Source: Clostridiales bacterium (GTDB taxonomy: Bacteria; Bacillota; Sulfobacillia; CADDZV01). Taken from it: a DNA stretch of 63,210 bases. The number at the start of each line of letters is the position of its first letter. The stretch's first letter is position 1. The DNA is taken from positions 43,318 to 106,527 of the forward strand of contig CADDZV010000002.1 of assembly GCA_902812875.1 (NCBI GenBank), given 5' to 3'. The position numbers were made by a program, and so were the translations under genes. Below are positions 59,360-63,210 of the stretch, piece by piece. The notes beneath the pieces were generated by a model that saw only the letters and a list, made by a program, of their open reading frames with translations, had not been told where the DNA came from and searched no databases.

Positions 59360-59656
59360 TCAGTCGTATATCCTGTACAGGTGCCAACCTGCCTCGCCGG
59401 CCCCCACGCCTCCAGAGCCCGACCGGTAGATCTCCCATACGGCGCCCGACGCCAGCACCACCCGGTAGAAAACTTTTTCCTCCTCCCCGTCCCACCATTG
59501 CCCGGTATCGTGCCAGGTCTCGAGCACGCGGACCACGCGCTGCCACCGGCCTTGCCAGAAAAGGCCCGCGGGTTGGCCGTCGGCGTCCAGCCGCACCTGC
59601 AGGGGCCCACGCCCCGCGGACGCACCACCAGGGGCTGACGCATCATGGCGTTTCAT
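59360..59656 (-). CDS. DUF6504-like small protein of the mutasome operon
   Basis: A 98-residue protein. The core is PLQVRLDADGQPAGLFWQGR, then WQRVVRVLETWHDTGQWWDG and VFYRVVLASGAVWEIYR. Small tryptophan-rich proteins of this type (DUF6504) accompany imuB/dnaE2 in actinobacteria and some Bacillota. ATG at 59654-59656 lies 3 bp after the imuB stop, and the gene ends 17 bp before dnaE2. A role in the mutasome is inferred from position only. Confidence 0.72.
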   Translation of the reverse strand: MKRHDASAPGGASAGRGPLQVRLDADGQPAGLFWQGRWQRVVRVLETWHDTGQWWDGEEEKVFYRVVLASGAVWEIYRSGSGGVGAGEAGWHLYRIYD

Positions 59657-59659
59657 CCT

Positions 59660-60934
59660 TCATCGCCGCCCACCGGTATTAACCCCGAAACGATAGGGAT
59701 CGTAAAATCCCAACATGTACTCCCGCCGCGACAGGCTTCGCCCCCGTACCAGCATTTTGCGGCGGTACTTGTGTTCTATGGCCTGTATCACTTGCTCCAC
59801 CGGCTGGACGCTGGCTTCGTCCCTGCCGCCGTTCCCCCAGAGCGAAGTCGGTTCAATGGTCATCCTGGCCAGATCCTCCGCCCGGGCAGTGATGGCTACC
59901 ACGCCGCCACCAGGATTTCCCGCCAGGGTCTGGCCAAGCAGGTCCTGTAAAGCCATGTTGATGCCGGCTTCACCATACTGGAGCCGCCCGTAAGCCCGTG
60001 TCACCCGGGTAGGTGGCCCGGACTCCCACGTTACCTCCAGGCTGATGGCATGGCACCCAAGCCCGTCCCGCTCAAGGCTCCGGCTCAACAGGCGGGCCAG
60101 GTCGTGCCCGGCTGTGGACAGCACCAGGGGATCCTCCACCGCTTCCGGCCACGCCCGCCTGACCTCCACCACCGGAAACGGGTACAGGGCCCGCACCGGC
60201 TCCGGATCCTGGCCTCGGGCGTATAACTGCAGCCTCCTGGCCCGCCCTGCTCCCAGTCGCCCGGCCAGCAGATCCGCCGGTGTGCTGGCCAGCTGGCCCA
60301 GGGTGGCTACACCAAGCATCTGCAAGGTAGCGATTTCTTTTTTGTCGAGGCCGGGTAAATAACCAACCGGCAGCCTGGCCAGAAACTGGGTTTCCCGCCC
60401 GGGGGAGACAACGGAAATCGCGTCGGGCTCTGCCCCCTGCCCCCGCCACCATGACCGCCACCGTTCCACCTGGATCCTGGCCGCCGCAGCGGCGGTAAAC
60501 CGGTGGGGTGCCACGCCCATCACCGGCACGGCCCCATCCGGCAGGAACGTACGTAGCTTGGCCAGGATTTGCCCGGCAGTCTGGGCGGCAGCAGCCTGAT
60601 CGGCGGTGGCGTTCCCGCCGCCGGCACGGCCCAGATCGCAAATCACCTCGTGCCCGGCCAGTGGCTCCACCACAGGGGAAAAACTGTAACAGATCTCCCA
60701 AGTGCCCATGGCCTGGGCGTAATACTGACCGCTTTCGAATGGTGCCACCACCGCGTCCGGGCAGGCATGCCGGGCGTGCGTGACGCTCATGCCCGGCCGG
60801 ACGCCGTACGCCCAGGCAGCCGGCAGGGCGTCCAAAACCACGCCATCGTGTACGACTATTACCGGAATGGGCCCCAGGCCGCTGGCCCGTGCAAAAGCGG
60901 CGGCATAAAAGCCGGGGACGAGCAGATGAGCCAC
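59660..60934 (-). CDS. imuB: ImuB-like Y-family polymerase homologue
   Basis: A protein of about 424 residues with a Y-family layout, probably catalytically inactive. The first active-site motif of DinB (VDMDAFYASVE) is replaced by LLVPGFYAAAFARA, and the SIDE motif by EVICDLGRAG. Recognisable parts are AYGVRPGMSVTHARHACPDA, LPVGYLPGLDKKEIATLQML and a C-terminal little-finger region. ImuB recruits DnaE2 to the clamp; a QLPLF-type clamp motif is not evident. The start is probably GTG at 60932-60934, 9 nt after GAGAAGG. ATG at 60953-60955 is inside the LexA box leader with no SD. Confidence 0.85.
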   Translation of the reverse strand: MAHLLVPGFYAAAFARASGLGPIPVIVVHDGVVLDALPAAWAYGVRPGMSVTHARHACPDAVVAPFESGQYYAQAMGTWEICYSFSPVVEPLAGHEVICDLGRAGGGNATADQAAAAQTAGQILAKLRTFLPDGAVPVMGVAPHRFTAAAAARIQVERWRSWWRGQGAEPDAISVVSPGRETQFLARLPVGYLPGLDKKEIATLQMLGVATLGQLASTPADLLAGRLGAGRARRLQLYARGQDPEPVRALYPFPVVEVRRAWPEAVEDPLVLSTAGHDLARLLSRSLERDGLGCHAISLEVTWESGPPTRVTRAYGRLQYGEAGINMALQDLLGQTLAGNPGGGVVAITARAEDLARMTIEPTSLWGNGGRDEASVQPVEQVIQAIEHKYRRKMLVRGRSLSRREYMLGFYDPYRFGVNTGGRR

Positions 60935-60955
60935 CCAGTGCATCCTTCTCACCAT

Positions 60956-61006
60956 CGAACATACGTTCGGTAGCGCCCATTATAGCATGGCGATACGGAG
61001 TGTCAA
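60956..61006 (-). promoter_or_regulatory. Sigma-A promoter with LexA (DinR) box for the imuB operon
   Basis: On the minus strand a perfect TTGACA (61001-61006) and TATAAT (60979-60984) are spaced by 16 bp. Just downstream lies CGAACATACGTTCG (60956-60969), an exact GAAC-N4-GTTC SOS box of Gram-positive bacteria. A LexA dimer bound at the transcription start would block this strong promoter until DNA damage. Confidence 0.93.
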
Positions 61007-61126
61007 CCGGCCCACTCTGCCTTTTTCGCTCAGAACATGAGGAGTCGATACCGCTACGCCAGAGGAGCAAACCTATCGCACAGCGAATTGTTAGCCCACA
61101 CTAATATGTTTTGGGGAGGCCATATT

Positions 61127-62308
61127 TTGATCAGTCCGTCATACGAAACCAAATGGCAAAGCTATCGCAGCGATTTTCCCGTACTGTCCACCTGCGTTTA
61201 CACCAACACCGGTACCCTGGGCCCGTCGCCCACCCCGGTTACCAAAGCCTTCATCAATTCCTACCTCGACTGGCAGGCCAAAGGACCAGGCCGGCCAGCC
61301 GTTTACCGGGGAATGCATGCGGATACAGATATCGTGCGGGCACACCTGGCCAGGTTTCTGAATGTCACCCCCGGCGAGATCGCTCTCACGGCCAATAGCA
61401 CCGACGCCATCAACATCGTGGCCAACGGTCTTTCCTGGCAACCGGACGACGAGGTCATCATCAGCGACCAGGAACACGAAGCCGGTTTGTTCATCTGGCT
61501 GTGGCTGCAGCAGCACGGCCGACTGAAGGTGCGCATCGCCAAACTCGGCCACGACGCCCGCTCCACCCTTAACAACATCGCCGCCAAGATCACGCCGCAC
61601 ACGCGCCTCGTGGCCATGAGCCACGTCTCATGTCAAAACGGCATGCGCGTACCTGCCAAAGAAATCTGCGAGCTTGCCCATGCGGCCGGTGCCCAGGTTT
61701 TGTTCGACGGGGCCCAGGCCACCGGTCAGTTCCCCATCGACCTGCGTGACATGGGCGTCGACTACTACGCCATGAACGGGCACAAGTGGCTTTTGGGTCC
61801 GGCGGGCACCGGCGCCCTGTACATCCGTAGCGACCGCCTCCCCGAAGTCGAGCCATCATGGATAGGCGGCTGGTCGGAAGCAGAGGTCCGCTACGCCGAG
61901 GACGGATACGTGCGCCCGCTGCCAGATGCCCACAAATTCGAGTACGCCACCCGCAACTTTTCGCTTTTCTGGGGCTGGGACCGTGCCCTTACGTACCTTG
62001 AGGACATCGGCCTCGACGCTATCCGGGACAGGGAGCTGTATCTTGCCGACATTTTCATAAACGAAGCACGCCGCGGCGGTCTCGAGGTCATTTCACCCTT
62101 GGAAGAGCAAAGCCGCACCGGCCTTGTGAGCATAAAAATCCCTGGCGTCGATCCCGAGCAAGGCGTCAAGACCCTGTGGGACCGTTACCAAGTGGTGGCC
62201 CGGCCCGTGAAGGAGCTGGCGGCCATCCGTTTTTCAGCCGCGTTCTTCAACACACCGGAAGAAATGGTGCAAGCCGCCCGTGCCGCTGTGGCCTTGGCGG
62301 GAGGGTAG
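61127..62308 (+). CDS. Class V aminotransferase / cysteine desulfurase-like PLP enzyme
   Basis: A 393-residue fold-type I PLP protein. It has YTNTGTLGPSPTPV at the start, LTANSTDAINIVANGLSW, ISDQEHEAGLF (His stacking on PLP), VLFDGAQATGQFPIDLRDMG and the PLP lysine in YYAMNGHKWLLGPAGTGALYI. There is no obvious catalytic cysteine loop of desulfurases. It may be an isopenicillin-epimerase-like or aminotransferase V member. The start is TTG at 61127, 7 nt after GGGGAGG; a longer frame from 61037 has no SD. It runs divergently from the imuB operon. Confidence 0.88.
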   Translation: MISPSYETKWQSYRSDFPVLSTCVYTNTGTLGPSPTPVTKAFINSYLDWQAKGPGRPAVYRGMHADTDIVRAHLARFLNVTPGEIALTANSTDAINIVANGLSWQPDDEVIISDQEHEAGLFIWLWLQQHGRLKVRIAKLGHDARSTLNNIAAKITPHTRLVAMSHVSCQNGMRVPAKEICELAHAAGAQVLFDGAQATGQFPIDLRDMGVDYYAMNGHKWLLGPAGTGALYIRSDRLPEVEPSWIGGWSEAEVRYAEDGYVRPLPDAHKFEYATRNFSLFWGWDRALTYLEDIGLDAIRDRELYLADIFINEARRGGLEVISPLEEQSRTGLVSIKIPGVDPEQGVKTLWDRYQVVARPVKELAAIRFSAAFFNTPEEMVQAARAAVALAGG

Positions 62309-62328
62309 AAAGGGTCTCCCCGGCGGCA

Positions 62329-63000
62329 CTAGCGGCTTGACCTGGCACGGCGGGCCAGGATGTTTTCGATCTTGGCCGCGATCACGTCGATGGCCACCCG
62401 GTTCTCGCCGCCCTCCGGAATGATGATGTCCGCGTAGCGCTTGGACGGCTCGACAAACTGCAGGTGCATCGGGCGTACCGAGGTGAGGTACTGGTCCACT
62501 ACCGACTCCACGGTACGCCCACGCTCGCGGATGTCACGCAAGAGGCGGCGCAGGATCCGGACGTCCGCATCGGTGTCGACGTAGATTTTGATGTCGAGCA
62601 GCTCGCGCAAGCGGGCATCGTCCAGGATGAGTATGCCCTCCACGATCACGACGTCCGCCGGTTCCACGTGCCGCGTGTACGGTTCGCGGTTGTGCACGCG
62701 GAAGTTGTAGACCGGCATCTCGATGGGTTCCCACCGCCGCAAAGCTTCCAGATTGGCGATCAGAAGTTCCGTGTCGAAGGCCAGCGGGTGGTCGTAATTG
62801 ATGTGGGCCCGCTCGTCCAGCGGGAGATCGCTGCGGTCTTTGTAGTAGGCGTCCTGCGGTATGACAAGAATGCTTACGCCGGGCAGCTGCCGCAAAATCG
62901 CCTCTGCCACGGTGGTTTTCCCGGAGCCGGTGCCCCCCGCGATGCCTATGAAAACCGGCCGTGCTGGTTCCCCTCGCTCAGGCTCGCCGATCACGCTCAC
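62329..63000 (-). CDS. udk: Uridine kinase
   Basis: A 223-residue kinase that phosphorylates uridine and cytidine. The P-loop is [18 protein letters not shown]. It then has [33 protein letters not shown], and the lid and Walker B-like [20 protein letters not shown] with [20 protein letters not shown]. The start is GTG at 62998-63000 with GGGAGG 7 nt upstream; it overlaps the stop of the upstream EamA gene (GTGA). Confidence 0.95.
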   Translation of the reverse strand: MSVIGEPERGEPARPVFIGIAGGTGSGKTTVAEAILRQLPGVSILVIPQDAYYKDRSDLPLDERAHINYDHPLAFDTELLIANLEALRRWEPIEMPVYNFRVHNREPYTRHVEPADVVIVEGILILDDARLRELLDIKIYVDTDADVRILRRLLRDIRERGRTVESVVDQYLTSVRPMHLQFVEPSKRYADIIIPEGGENRVAIDVIAAKIENILARRARSSR

Positions 63001-63210
63001 GTGCCCGCCTCCCTCCAAGCCGCCGACCCGTCGCCCGCCGAGGCCGGCGGCGCCCGGTGTGGCGCCCGTCCCTGTGTCTGCACAATCCACGTTCCGGCAG
63101 CGATCAATACAAGCCCTGCCACCATGACGAGGTTGAGCGGATTGTGCAGGAAGGCCCACGCCAGTATGGCCACAAGGCCGATGTACGTGGAGTTGACCGT
63201 AGAAACCTTG
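62997..63210 (-). CDS. EamA/DMT-family transporter, C-terminal part
   Basis: Only the last 70 codons are in the window; the gene continues beyond the right edge. The visible part has [20 protein letters not shown] and [20 protein letters not shown], two membrane helices typical of the end of an EamA domain, then a Pro/Ala/Arg-rich tail. Its stop overlaps the udk start. The substrate is unknown. Confidence 0.75.
   Translation of the reverse strand, partial: KVSTVNSTYIGLVAILAWAFLHNPLNLVMVAGLVLIAAGTWIVQTQGRAPHRAPPASAGDGSAAWREAGT

Noticed and set aside
56880-59429. Plus-strand open frame of 849 codons antisense to dnaE2
   Set aside because: It mirrors a well-supported DnaE2 gene, its protein has no recognisable motif, and long antisense frames are expected at this GC content.

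Overview
The window is about 60% GC and reads as chromosome of an endospore-forming Bacillota (Firmicutes). Evidence: a sigma-K gene; the Bacillus-type order hisS-aspS-6S RNA-rarA-Rrf2-iscS-mnmA-PRC-barrel-(PerM)-alaS-ruvX; a T-box on alaS; SLH-domain surface proteins; Tad pili without an outer-membrane secretin; and putative sporulation promoters. A multiheme cytochrome c and a clostridial-style gene set suggest an anaerobic or microaerophilic respiring organism. I do not name a species. Coding is dense and mostly on the minus strand. TTG and GTG starts with good Shine-Dalgarno (SD) sites are common, and ATGA/GTGA/TTGA gene overlaps are frequent.

Layout. 0-1.6 kb: gcvT-gcvH. 1.7-7.7 kb: a compact Tad/Flp pilus operon (cpaB-tadZ-tadA-tadB-tadC-flp-tadE-tadG) behind a consensus sigma-A promoter. 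7.8-10.3 kb: two secreted SLH proteins on the plus strand. 10.3-12.9 kb: a second set of Tad-type pseudopilin genes (tadE/tadG and a small membrane protein) preceded by a cyclic-di-GMP-I riboswitch, with a prepilin peptidase upstream. 12.9-19.9 kb: yqeG, sigK, mltG, a DUF1292 gene, a peroxiredoxin, a CLC channel, ruvX and a rhomboid protease. 20-35.8 kb: the conserved translation, thiolation and tRNA-synthetase block, including the alaS T-box and a probable 6S RNA. 35.9-38.4 kb: a fused multiheme cytochrome c/cytochrome b gene read through an in-frame TGA that has a bacterial SECIS-like hairpin directly after it, so probably a selenoprotein. 38.6-39.9 kb: an exonuclease-domain protein and superoxide dismutase.

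40-48.2 kb is an accessory block that looks like a mother-cell (late sporulation) surface island. It holds a two-LysM protein, a YbaB-like protein, three 33-36-residue membrane peptides sharing a QW(D/G)G(F/W)WW start, several small orphans, a subtilase without signal peptide, three glycosyltransferases and a TasA/camelysin-like protein. Six sites resembling sigma-K promoters (AC, 16 bp, CATAnnnTR or close) precede these genes, several of them in divergent pairs.

48.3-52.5 kb: tRNA-Arg(CCG), a PPC/DUF296 protein, IreB, a SERCA-type P-type ATPase and a ferredoxin. 52.6-56.1 kb: a Ycf46-like AAA ATPase with Ycf35 (DUF1257), a DUF2997 protein and two uncharacterised proteins. 56.2-61 kb: an SOS mutagenesis cassette (imuB, a DUF6504 gene, dnaE2) behind a sigma-A promoter overlapped by a perfect LexA (DinR) box. 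61-63.2 kb: a class V aminotransferase, uridine kinase and the end of an EamA transporter gene. I saw no insertion sequences, prophage or CRISPR array.
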